From Humibacillus xanthopallidus (GTDB lineage Bacteria > Actinomycetota > Actinomycetes > Actinomycetales > Dermatophilaceae), in the NCBI RefSeq assembly GCF_006716675.1, contig NZ_VFPM01000001.1, positions 1,736,001 through 1,800,000 on the forward strand: a stretch of DNA of 64,000 nt. Reading direction: 5' to 3'. Both the position numbers and the translations under genes were made by a program. The notes under the pieces were generated by a model. It did no database searches, was not told the origin of the DNA, and saw only the letters and a list, made by a program, of their open reading frames with translations. Positions 54,155 through 62,368 of this stretch are shown here, in pieces. The number at the start of each line of letters is the position of its first letter. Within the stretch, counting starts at the first letter, position 1.

Positions 54155-54664
54155 TCAGCTGCCCGAGAGGTCGAGCTCGTAGGCGAGCAGGCCGAGCCCG
54201 GGGACGGGCGACCAGTCGCGACCCGGCGCACGCGTGAAGCCGGCGCGCTCGTAGACCCGCTGGGCGGCATACACCCTCGGCTGCGTCGAGAGGACGAGCC
54301 GGCGGCGCCCGAGCGCGCGGGCGCGGTCGATGCACTCCTGCACGAGCCTGGTGCCGACGCCGCGGCCGCGGCCCGCCGGCGCGACGGCCAGGGTGCGGAA
54401 CTCGGCCTCGCCCTCGCGCGCGAGGTCCGCGAAAGGCCCCGGGCCGGGCACGAAGGTCACGCCGCCGAGGACCCGCCCGCGGCCATCGACGGCGACGAGG
54501 ACCTCGCCGTGGGCGGCGCGGTGGGCGACGTCGCGCAGCACGCGGAGGTAGGGGTCGTCGCGGCCGTGGTCGAGCAGGCCGTCGTCGAGGTAGGCCGAGG
54601 CCGTCAGCGCACCGAGCTGCTCGTAGTCCGCGGCCCGGGCGGCACGGATCGTGACGTCATCCAC
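54155..54664 (-). CDS. GNAT N-acetyltransferase (169 aa)
   Basis: RTLAVAPAGRGRGVGTRLVQECIDRARALG is the acetyl-CoA motif (landmark GRGRGVGTRL) and PRVYAAQRVYERAGFTR the C-terminal one. Full length, ATG 54664. Substrate unknown. Confidence 0.88.
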   Translation of the reverse strand: MDDVTIRAARAADYEQLGALTASAYLDDGLLDHGRDDPYLRVLRDVAHRAAHGEVLVAVDGRGRVLGGVTFVPGPGPFADLAREGEAEFRTLAVAPAGRGRGVGTRLVQECIDRARALGRRRLVLSTQPRVYAAQRVYERAGFTRAPGRDWSPVPGLGLLAYELDLSGS

Positions 54665-54697
54665 GGCGCCAGTCTCGCAGGCTGGCCGCGGCGCTCG

Positions 54698-55549
54698 TCA
54701 GCCGGCGAGCTGCCAGGCGACGAGCCCGAAGAGCACGCCGAGGGCGTTCGTCGCCCAGTGCATGCCGACGCTCGCGAAGAGGCTTCCGGTGCGACGACGG
54801 AGCTCACCGGCGACGAGACCGCCCGCCGCGGTGAAGAGCACCGTGCCGACGATCACGCCGACCTTCGCGAAGCCGCCGAGCGCGGCGAAGGCTCCACCGA
54901 TGGCGGCGTTGCCGGTCGCGGAGGCGGCCGCGGGGAGCACGTGCCAGAGCCCGAAGAGCAGGGACGAGCCTACGAGCACCTGCCACATGCGGGCGTGCCG
55001 CGACAGGAAGCCCCAGAGGACTGACCGGAAGGCGACCTCCTCGAGCAGCACGGTGCCGACCGGGATGAGGACGAAGGCCGTCAGCAGCGCCCCGGCGGGC
55101 GGGAGGTGGTAGCGCGCGTCGAGGAAGGCGGTGCGCGTCGAGGGCAGCAGCACCCCGACGAGGTAGACGAGGGCGACGACGGCGACGACGGCGAGCCCCC
55201 ACCGGATGCCCTTCGCGTGGGTGCGCCGGGCGAGTCCGAGCTGGTGCCACGACAGGCCCTGGAGGCGGGCGAAGAGCAGCAGCGCCACGGCGCCGGCCGG
55301 GCCGAGCCACATCGTGTCCCACCCGAGGAGGTGGTTCGCGAGGTTGACGCCGACGAGCGCGAAGACGACGACGACGGTCGAGGCGAGGCGAGCCCGCCGG
55401 CCCCGTGCGATGAGCGCGAGACGACGGCGCGTGACGGCCGAGTGACGGATCGCCTCAGCAGTCACTGGGGACGCGTCAGACGCAGAAGTCCCAGGAGTGT
55501 GCAGATGTGCATCGGGAGTCGCGGTCAGGGTCAGCACGGGCGTCGTCAT
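54698..55549 (-). CDS. CPBP family intramembrane metalloprotease (283 aa)
   Basis: Six or more helices; EEVAFR (motif 1), FGLWH (motif 2) and MHWATNALGVLFG (motif 3) give the EExxxR, FxxxH and HxxxN/B motifs of CPBP/Abi proteases. It cleaves membrane proteins or modifies prenylated substrates; in bacteria sometimes linked to bacteriocin immunity. The N-terminal ~55 residues are a cytosolic basic extension. 33 bp upstream of the GNAT gene and probably co-transcribed. Confidence 0.88.
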   Translation of the reverse strand: MTTPVLTLTATPDAHLHTPGTSASDASPVTAEAIRHSAVTRRRLALIARGRRARLASTVVVVFALVGVNLANHLLGWDTMWLGPAGAVALLLFARLQGLSWHQLGLARRTHAKGIRWGLAVVAVVALVYLVGVLLPSTRTAFLDARYHLPPAGALLTAFVLIPVGTVLLEEVAFRSVLWGFLSRHARMWQVLVGSSLLFGLWHVLPAAASATGNAAIGGAFAALGGFAKVGVIVGTVLFTAAGGLVAGELRRRTGSLFASVGMHWATNALGVLFGLVAWQLAG

Positions 55550-55668
55550 CCCCTCGATTCTCCCATGCGAACCTGTGGACGACCTGTGGCGCGGACGCGC
55601 CCGGACGCCACCTCGCGGGTGCTGGTCAGCCCTCGCGCGCGGGACGCCTCGGCTGGAAGGATCGGCCC

Positions 55669-57468
55669 GTGACCTCCTCGCCGTCCCGCTCGCTCGCGTC
55701 CGACCACGTCGACCAGGCCCCCGACCAGGCCCCCGACCAGGCCCCCGACCAGGCCCCCGACCCGGCCGCCAACCGGCCGGCCGACTGGTGGCGCAGCGCC
55801 GTGGTCTACCAGATCTACCCCCGGTCGTTCTGCGACAGCAACGGCGACGGCATCGGTGACATCCCGGGCATCACGTCGCGCCTCGACTACCTCATCGACC
55901 TCGGTGTCGACGTGCTCTGGCTCTCCCCGGTCTACCGCTCGCCGATGGACGACAACGGCTATGACATCAGCGACTACCAGGACGTCGACCCGCTCTTCGG
56001 CACGCTCGAGGACCTCGATGCGCTCATCGCGGGCTGCCACGAGCGGGGCCTGCGGCTCGTGATGGACCTCGTCGTCAACCACACGTCCGACGAGCACCCG
56101 TGGTTCGTCGAGTCGCGCGACCCGAGCTCGCCGAAGCGCGACTGGTACTGGTGGCGGCCGGCCCGCCCCGGCCACGAGCCCGGCACCCCCGGCGCGGAGC
56201 CCAACAACTGGGGCGCGGCCTTCTCGGGCCCGGCCTGGCACTTCGACGAGACGAGCGGGGAGTACTACCTCCACCTCTTCTCGCCGAAGCAGCCCGACCT
56301 CAACTGGGAGAACCCGGAGGTGCGCCAGGCGGTCTACGCGATGATGCGCTGGTGGGTCGACCGCGGCGTCGACGGCTTCCGGATGGACGTCATCAACTTC
56401 ATCTCGAAGGACGTCACGCTGCCCGACGGCCCCCAGGGCCCCGGCCAGCCGCACGGCTCGGCCTTCCCCGGCTCGGCCAACGGCCCCCGTCTCGACGAGT
56501 TCCTCGCCGAGATGAACCGCGAGGTGGGGTTGAGCGACCAGCACCTGCTCACGGTGGGCGAGATGCCGGGCTCGACGATCGAGGTGGCCCGGCGCGTCAC
56601 CGACCCCGCACGCGACGAGCTCAACATGGTCTTCACCTTCGAGCACGTCGACCTCGACGTCGCCCCGGGCGGGCTCAAGTGGGACCTCGCCGACCTGCCC
56701 CTGCCGGTGCTCAAGCGCAACCTCGAGTCGTGGCAGGTCGGCCTCGCCGACGTCGGGTGGAACTCGCTCTACTGGAACAACCACGACCAGCCGCGCGCCG
56801 TGTCGCGCTTCGGCGACGACAGCGACGAGCACCGCGTCCACTCCGCCAAGACCCTCGCGACCGTGCTGCACCTCCATCGCGGCACGCCCTACGTCTACCA
56901 GGGCGAAGAGCTCGGCATGACGAACGCCGGGTTCGACGAGATCGGCCACTACCGCGACATCGAGTCGGTCAACTACCACGCCGCCGCCCTCGTGCTCGGC
57001 ATCGACCCCGAGACCGTCCTGCGGTCGCTCGCTGTCAAGAGCCGCGACAACGCCCGCACTCCGATGCAGTGGGACGACACGGCATACGGCGGCTTCACGA
57101 CCGGGGAGCCTTGGCTACCAGTCAACCCCAACCACAAGACGATCAATGCCGTTGCGGCACAGGCTGATCCGCGCTCTGTGTTCGCCCACTACCAGTCGCT
57201 CATCGAGCTGCGGCACACTCACCCCGTCGTCGTCGACGGCCGCTTCGAGCTGCTGCTGCCCGACCACGAGCAGCTGTGGGTCATCACCCGCACGCTCGGA
57301 CGTGACCGCCTGCTCGTGCTCGCCAACTGCTCGTCGTATGCCGTCGCGGCCCCGTCCGACGAGCTGCCGCCGCTCGACGGGGCTGAGGTGCTGCTCGCCA
57401 CCCACCCCGGCAGCACGGGGCTCGACCTCGCCCCGTGGGAGTCGCGCATCTACGCGCTGAAGAACTGA
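55669..57468 (+). CDS. GH13 alpha-glucosidase / oligo-1,6-glucosidase (599 aa)
   Basis: GGAAGGA lies before GTG 55669. The TIM barrel starts VVYQIYPRSFCDSNGDGIGDIPGI; the catalytic triad is D240 (GFRMDVINF), E298 (TVGEMPG) and D373 (NNHDQPR), as in the oligo-1,6-glucosidase/alpha-glucosidase subfamilies. Hydrolyses terminal alpha-glucosidic bonds of short maltodextrins in the cytosol. The N-terminus carries four DQAP repeats encoded by tandem 12-bp units (about 55708-55760), which is unusual and looks like slippage expansion. Confidence 0.95.
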   Translation: MTSSPSRSLASDHVDQAPDQAPDQAPDQAPDPAANRPADWWRSAVVYQIYPRSFCDSNGDGIGDIPGITSRLDYLIDLGVDVLWLSPVYRSPMDDNGYDISDYQDVDPLFGTLEDLDALIAGCHERGLRLVMDLVVNHTSDEHPWFVESRDPSSPKRDWYWWRPARPGHEPGTPGAEPNNWGAAFSGPAWHFDETSGEYYLHLFSPKQPDLNWENPEVRQAVYAMMRWWVDRGVDGFRMDVINFISKDVTLPDGPQGPGQPHGSAFPGSANGPRLDEFLAEMNREVGLSDQHLLTVGEMPGSTIEVARRVTDPARDELNMVFTFEHVDLDVAPGGLKWDLADLPLPVLKRNLESWQVGLADVGWNSLYWNNHDQPRAVSRFGDDSDEHRVHSAKTLATVLHLHRGTPYVYQGEELGMTNAGFDEIGHYRDIESVNYHAAALVLGIDPETVLRSLAVKSRDNARTPMQWDDTAYGGFTTGEPWLPVNPNHKTINAVAAQADPRSVFAHYQSLIELRHTHPVVVDGRFELLLPDHEQLWVITRTLGRDRLLVLANCSSYAVAAPSDELPPLDGAEVLLATHPGSTGLDLAPWESRIYALKN

Positions 57469-57480
57469 GCACCCCACCAC

Positions 57481-57562
57481 GTCGAGTGCCCAGTTCCCGA
57501 CACCCTGAACCCCGTCGGAAAGTGCGCACTCGACAGGGACGCAAGTCGAGTGCCCAGTTTCC
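57481..57562. repeat. Three copies of a GTCGAGTGCCCAGTT repeat, one inverted
   Basis: GTCGAGTGCCCAGTTCCCGA at 57481, a diverged inverted copy at 57514-57534 that could pair with it, and a third copy at 57545. The same repeat, inverted and in triplicate, is at 62155-62242. Located between the convergent GH13 and arsA-arsC genes, where it may act as a terminator. Confidence 0.7.
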
Positions 57563-57566
57563 TGCG

Positions 57567-59816
57567 TCAGCGAGCGACGGGGGCGACGCCGAGGGAGTCG
57601 AGGAGGCCGAGGACGCGCTGCTTGATCTCGTCTCGGATCGGCCGCACCGACTCGAGGCCCTGCCCGGCGGGGTCCTCGAGCTCCCAGTCCTCGTAGCGCT
57701 TGCCGGGGAAGATCGGGCACGTGTCGCCGCAGCCCATCGTGATGACGACGTCAGACTCCTGCACGGCATCGGTCGTGAGGATCTTGGGGACCTCAGCCGT
57801 GATGTCGATGCCCTCCTCGGCCATCGCCGCCACGGCCGAGGGGTTGACCTCGTCAGCGGGAGCGGAGCCGGCCGAGCGCACCTCGACGGCCCCGCCGCCC
57901 AGGTGAGCGAGGTAGGCCGCTGCCATCTGTGAGCGGCCGGCGTTGTGGACGCAGACGAACAGGACGCTGGGCTTGTCAGTCATGGGGGCTCCTTGCTCCG
58001 GGGGGTGGTTGCCCCGCTGGGTCGGCACAGGCACGGTGATGGGCTGCGTGAGTTCGGACAGGGCGGTGGGGCCGACCGGCTCGTGGGCCAGCAGCGGCAG
58101 GACGGCGACGCGGCTGCACAGCTGCCCCACCCGGGCCAGCGGGGCGTCCTCGGCATGAGCCCGCGCGCGCAGGAACGGCGAGGTGGGCACCGCCGCCGTG
58201 AGGCTGCCGTTGACGACCCACGCCCAGGGCGAGATGCCGGCCCGGGCCAGGTCGTCCTGCAGCTGCTCGGCCTCGAGCACGGGGGTCGTCTCGGGGAGGG
58301 TGACGATGACGACCTTGGTCTGGCTCGGGTCCTGCAGGCGCATGAGCGGGGTGACGAAGCGTGCGCCCTCGCTCATCTGCCGCGTGATCTCCCGGTGGTA
58401 GGAGCCGGCCGCGTCGAGGAGCAGCAGGGTGTGGCCCGTCGGTGCGGTGTCGAGCACGACGAACTGCTTGCGGGCCTGGAAGACGACGTGCGAGAACTGC
58501 TGGAAGACGGCCACCTCGTCGGTGCACGGCGACTTGAGGTCCTCGGCCAGCACCGCCCGGCCGGCGTCATCGAGCGCCTTGCCCTTGCCTGCCATGACAC
58601 GGGCGCGGTACTCCGTGATGGCCTGCCCCGGGTCGATCCGCTCGACGGTGAGGTGCTCGACCTCGGCCTGCAGGGTCTCGCTCAGGTGCGCTGCCGGGTC
58701 GGTCGTCGTCAGCAGCACCTCGTGGCCCCGGGTCGCGAGCTCGAGCGCGACGGCGGCGGCGACCGTGGTCTTGCCGACACCGCCCTTGCCCATGCACATG
58801 ACCAGGCCGCGGCCGTCTGCCTCGATCTCGTCGACGAGTGGCCGCAGGTCCGTGAATCCCGTTGGCAGCGTTGCTGTTCCGCAGTCCTCTTCCGTCGGGA
58901 GCGCCCCAGCAGGATCGAGGAGCGCACGCAGGGCAGGCACGCCCACGGTGTTGACGGGCAGCAGGGGCACGGTCGTCCGCGGCAGGCAAGCCAGCGCCGG
59001 CGGAAGGGCGTCGAGCGCGTCCTGCTCACGCGCCCGGACCACGTCCACGAGGGGGTCGGCGGCGGCATACTGCGGCATGACGCCGTTGACGACGAGGTGG
59101 GCGTTGGTCATCCCCAGGGCACGCAGCTCGTCGAACGTGCGCGCGGCCTCGCCGATGGAGGAGCGCTGCGGTCGGGTCACGAGGACGAGGCGCGTGCGCG
59201 CCGGGTCGGTGAGCGCGGCGAGGGCTCCGGCGTAGTCGTGACGCAGCCGGTCGAGGCCGGCGACGGGCCCGAGGCACGACACGTCGCCCTTGCCGTCGGA
59301 GAGGTAGGTCGTCCACTCACCGGGCAGCTGGAGCAAGCGCACGGTGTGCCCGGTCGGGGCGGTGTCGAAGAGGACGTGGTCGTATGCCGCCGTGGCAGCC
59401 TCGTCGGCCAGCAGCGTCGTGAACTCGTTGAACGAGGCGATCTCGGTCGTGCAGGCGCCGGAGAGCTGCTCGGTCATTGCCGCGACCTCATCCGGGGGCA
59501 GGAGCTCGCGCACGGGGTCGATGATCGAGGCGCGGTAGGCGGTGACGGCCTGCTGCGGGTCGATCTCCAGCGCGTCGAGGCCCGGGACGCTCGGCACAGG
59601 AGTGACGGTGTTGCCGACGGCGACGTCGAAGACCTGGCCGACGTTCGAGGCGGGGTCGGTGCTCGTGAGCAGCACCCGCTTGCCCTGCCCGGCGAGCCGC
59701 ACGGCGGCGGCGCACGCGAGCGAGGTCTTGCCGACGCCGCCCTTGCCCGTGAAGAAGATGAACCGGGGTAGCCCGTCGAGGAACGTCGGCGTCGGTGGTG
59801 GCGTCGGTGGTATCAT
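57567..59816 (-). CDS. arsA-arsC: ArsA arsenite ATPase fused in frame to ArsC arsenate reductase (749 aa)
   Basis: Residues 1-611 are a two-domain ArsA with P-loops GKGGVGKTS (24-32) and GKGGVGKTT (343-351) and two DTAPTGHT switch motifs. Without a stop the frame continues into a low-molecular-weight-phosphatase-type ArsC from M612 (VLFVCVHNAGRS with C622; PGKRYEDWELEDPAG). ArsA energises arsenite export through the carrier; ArsC reduces arsenate. A good AAGGAG site 4 nt before the internal ATG 57983 suggests ArsC can also be made alone. ATG 59816 overlaps the acr3 stop (ATGA). If the missing stop is a sequencing error, these are two coupled genes. Confidence 0.85.
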   Translation of the reverse strand: MIPPTPPPTPTFLDGLPRFIFFTGKGGVGKTSLACAAAVRLAGQGKRVLLTSTDPASNVGQVFDVAVGNTVTPVPSVPGLDALEIDPQQAVTAYRASIIDPVRELLPPDEVAAMTEQLSGACTTEIASFNEFTTLLADEAATAAYDHVLFDTAPTGHTVRLLQLPGEWTTYLSDGKGDVSCLGPVAGLDRLRHDYAGALAALTDPARTRLVLVTRPQRSSIGEAARTFDELRALGMTNAHLVVNGVMPQYAAADPLVDVVRAREQDALDALPPALACLPRTTVPLLPVNTVGVPALRALLDPAGALPTEEDCGTATLPTGFTDLRPLVDEIEADGRGLVMCMGKGGVGKTTVAAAVALELATRGHEVLLTTTDPAAHLSETLQAEVEHLTVERIDPGQAITEYRARVMAGKGKALDDAGRAVLAEDLKSPCTDEVAVFQQFSHVVFQARKQFVVLDTAPTGHTLLLLDAAGSYHREITRQMSEGARFVTPLMRLQDPSQTKVVIVTLPETTPVLEAEQLQDDLARAGISPWAWVVNGSLTAAVPTSPFLRARAHAEDAPLARVGQLCSRVAVLPLLAHEPVGPTALSELTQPITVPVPTQRGNHPPEQGAPMTDKPSVLFVCVHNAGRSQMAAAYLAHLGGGAVEVRSAGSAPADEVNPSAVAAMAEEGIDITAEVPKILTTDAVQESDVVITMGCGDTCPIFPGKRYEDWELEDPAGQGLESVRPIRDEIKQRVLGLLDSLGVAPVAR

Positions 59817-60937
59817 CAGCGGCCTTCGGGGGCCACGGACGGCATCGGCGGCGTGGTGGTGAAGCGTCCCCGCAGCGCGAGGCTGACGTAGACGAGCGCG
59901 ACGAGGGCCGGCACCTCGATGAGCGGGCCGACCACCCCCGCAAGGGCCTGCCCGGAGGCGGCGCCGAAGGTCGCGATCGCGACGGCGATGGCGAGCTCGA
60001 AGTTGTTGCCTGCGGCGGTGAAGGCGAGGGTGGCGGTGCGTTCGTAGCCGAGGCCGAGCCCGGCGCCGAGGGCGAAGCCGCCGCCCCACATGAGCGCGAA
60101 GTAGAGCAGCAGCGGCACGGCGATGCGCACGACGTCGAGCGGGTTGGAGGTGATCGCGTCACCCTGGAGCGCGAAGAGGATGACGATCGTGAAGAGCAGC
60201 CCGTAGAGGGCCCACGGCGCGACGCGGGGGATGAAGGTCGACTCGTACCACTCCCGACCCCGGCGCTTCTCGCCGATGCGGCGCGAGAGGAAGCCGGCGA
60301 GCAGCGGGATGCCGAGGAAGACGAGCACGGAGCGCGCGATGTCCCACGGCGAGGCGTCGATGCCGGTCTGCTCGAGCCCGAGCCAGCCGGGCAGGACCGA
60401 GAGGTAGAACCAGCCGAGCCCTGCGAAGGCGATGACCTGGAAGATCGAGTTGAGCGCCACGAGCACCGCGGCGGCCTCGCGGTCACCGCAGGCGAGGTCG
60501 TTCCAGATGATGACCATGGCGATGCACCGGGCGAGCCCGACGATGATGAGACCGGTGCGATAGGCCGGCAGGTCGGGCAGGAAGATCCACGCGAGCGCGA
60601 ACATCAGCGCCGGACCCACGACCCAGTTGAGGACGAGAGAGCTGACGAGCATGCGCTTGTCGGAGGTGACCGAGTCGAGCTTGTCGTAGCGCACCTTGGC
60701 GAGCACCGGATACATCATGACGAGCAGGCCGAGCGCGATGGGGAGCGAGACCCCGTCGACCTCGACCCGCGCCAGCGCGTCGCCGAGACCGGGGATGACC
60801 CGTCCGAGCAGCAGGCCGACCAGCATCGCGACGCCGATCCACACCGGCAGGAAGCGATCGAGGGTCGACAGGCGACCCGCGACGGCGGGGTGACCGTGAG
60901 TGGAGGCGTCGGGGGTGCTCGTGCTCGGGATGGTCAC
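59816..60937 (-). CDS. acr3: Acr3-type arsenite efflux transporter (373 aa)
   Basis: Ten helices; RCIAMVIIWNDLACGDREAAAVLVALNS contains the conserved Cys and WNDLACGD motif of Acr3 (landmark WNDLACGD), and FTAAGNNFELAIAVAIATFG the second conserved block. Exports As(III). Couples to arsA by ATGA overlap. ATG 60937 is 141 bp from the divergent arsR, with a palindromic operator candidate in between. Confidence 0.95.
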   Translation of the reverse strand: MTIPSTSTPDASTHGHPAVAGRLSTLDRFLPVWIGVAMLVGLLLGRVIPGLGDALARVEVDGVSLPIALGLLVMMYPVLAKVRYDKLDSVTSDKRMLVSSLVLNWVVGPALMFALAWIFLPDLPAYRTGLIIVGLARCIAMVIIWNDLACGDREAAAVLVALNSIFQVIAFAGLGWFYLSVLPGWLGLEQTGIDASPWDIARSVLVFLGIPLLAGFLSRRIGEKRRGREWYESTFIPRVAPWALYGLLFTIVILFALQGDAITSNPLDVVRIAVPLLLYFALMWGGGFALGAGLGLGYERTATLAFTAAGNNFELAIAVAIATFGAASGQALAGVVGPLIEVPALVALVYVSLALRGRFTTTPPMPSVAPEGR

Positions 60938-60962
60938 CGAGGGTGTTCCTCACGTCAGGTTC

Positions 60963-60984
60963 CACATCGACATCAGTCGATGTG
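60963..60984. promoter_or_regulatory. Candidate ArsR operator
   Basis: CACATCGAC-ATCA-GTCGATGTG is a perfect 9-bp dyad in the intergenic region between acr3 (minus) and arsR (plus). A weaker CACATCAAC...GTCAATGTA dyad follows at about 61011-61028. Confidence 0.7.
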
Positions 60985-61077
60985 CGGGGCTGTGGACAGG
61001 TTGGCAGCCACATCAACCTGTGTCAATGTAGGTCCGCAGCGCGCTGCACCCACGGCGACGACCGAGAGGCGGACGGC

Positions 61078-61440
61078 ATGAGCGTCACGACGCTGAGCAC
61101 GACTCCCCAGCGCATCGACGACGTCTCCGCCGTCACCGAGTGCACGGCTGCAGGCACTGAGCCGCTCGCCGTCGACGAGGCCACGCGACGTGCCGCCCTG
61201 CTCAAGGCGCTGGCCGACCCCGTGCGCCTCCAGCTCCTCAGCATCATCACCGGGTCCCCGGGCCAAGAGGCCTGCGTCTGCGACATGACGGAGCTCGTCG
61301 ACGTCGCCCAGCCGACGGTGAGCCATCACCTCAAGGTGCTCGTCGACGCCGGCATCCTCACGCGCCACCGGCGCGGCAACTGGGCGTGGTTCCGTCTCGA
61401 TGCCGAGCGGGTCGCGGAGGTCCGCGGCTTCCTCGCCTAG
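61078..61440 (+). CDS. arsR: ArsR family arsenical-responsive repressor (120 aa)
   Basis: Winged helix with LLKALADPVRLQLLSII, the metal-binding CVCDMTEL motif, and the recognition helix QPTVSHHLKVLVDAGIL. GAGAGG lies 8 nt before ATG 61078. As(III) binding to the cysteines releases it from DNA and derepresses acr3-arsA-arsC; the divergent layout supports this. Confidence 0.93.
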   Translation: MSVTTLSTTPQRIDDVSAVTECTAAGTEPLAVDEATRRAALLKALADPVRLQLLSIITGSPGQEACVCDMTELVDVAQPTVSHHLKVLVDAGILTRHRRGNWAWFRLDAERVAEVRGFLA

Positions 61441-61456
61441 CACCCCACGCGCCCCT

Positions 61457-61536
61457 CCCATCGAAAGAGCAGTTCGTCGCCGCCGAGCGCGCCCGCACGG
61501 TCGCGTGGAAGGGCGACGAACTGCTCTTTCGATGGG
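61457..61536. repeat. 80-bp inverted-repeat element, copy 1
   Basis: 25-bp perfect arms (61457-61481 and 61512-61536, outer end CCCATCGAAAGAGCAGTTCG) around a 30-nt middle. A partial arm recurs at 61549-61566. Full second copy at 63803-63881 with a similar middle. It lies between convergent arsR and the DinB gene; a terminator function or a small palindromic mobile repeat is possible. Confidence 0.85.
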
Positions 61537-61566
61537 GTTGCTGACGGAGTGCTCTTTCGATTGGGG

Positions 61567-62100
61567 TTATGGGCGGCGGCGGGTGACGAGGCCCTTGACG
61601 TACTCCGCCTGACCGAGGTGCTTCGCCGCGTCGTCGAGCACCGAGATGAGGCGCATGGCCACCGTGACCGGCGGGTCCCAGCGCGTGTCGATCACCCGCC
61701 CGTATGCCGCCGCGTCGAGGCTCTCGAGATAGCTCACCGTCCGTTCGTGCACCGCCGCGTGATACCCCGCGAAGAGGTCGGGGTCGGCGACGCTGAACCG
61801 CCCGACGTCGGCGGAGCTCATGCTCCACCCGTGGGCGCTCGGCGGGTAGGGCAGCCCGAAGCGCTCGTACCAGCCGTCGACACGCCAGGCCGAGTCGTCG
61901 TCGGCGAGCGCCGCGACCTGGTCGTCCTGCTGCCGGGCGAGGTGCCAGAGCAGCCAGGCGACATGGTTGGCGTCGGCGTCGGGTCGCCAGAGCAGCTCGT
62001 CCACCGAGAGTCCCTTGACGACCTGCGGCACGCCATCTCGGATGCGCTCGAAGCCGTCTGTCAGCAGGTCTCGGGCCAGGTCTGTCGTCACGTCGTCCAC
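61567..62100 (-). CDS. DinB/DUF664 family protein (177 aa)
   Basis: DinB-like four-helix protein: FERIRDGVPQVVKGLSVDELLWRPD, NHVAWLLWHLARQQDDQV (metal His), and LISVLDDAAKHLGQAEYVKGLV with a further His. This subgroup is typical of actinobacterial mycothiol-related or unknown enzymes. GTG 62100. Confidence 0.85.
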   Translation of the reverse strand: MDDVTTDLARDLLTDGFERIRDGVPQVVKGLSVDELLWRPDADANHVAWLLWHLARQQDDQVAALADDDSAWRVDGWYERFGLPYPPSAHGWSMSSADVGRFSVADPDLFAGYHAAVHERTVSYLESLDAAAYGRVIDTRWDPPVTVAMRLISVLDDAAKHLGQAEYVKGLVTRRRP

Positions 62101-62154
62101 CTACCCAGCATCGCGCCCCGGGGACTGCGCCACACGCATACGGCCTCGGAATGC

Positions 62155-62242
62155 GTCGGGAACTGGGCACTCGACTGGAACCGGGGACGTCGGGAACTGG
62201 GCACTCGACGAGAAGGAGGGCGTCGGGAACTGGGCACTCGAC
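62155..62242 (+). repeat. Three direct copies of GTCGGGAACTGGGCACTCGA
   Basis: Copies at 62155, 62189 and 62222, about 33 bp apart. The repeat is the inverse of the one at 57481. It lies between two divergent genes, where it could affect promoters; no protein is encoded. Confidence 0.8.
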
Positions 62243-62368
62243 TGGAGGAGGGGCGAATGCGGACGGACCGGACGACTTTTTGGGGTGGGTGTATCTGCGG
62301 CGGCGCGACCTGCTCTGAGCCCTCGCGTCCGTCACCACGGGCGGCCAGAGACCGAAGGAGAGCCACCG

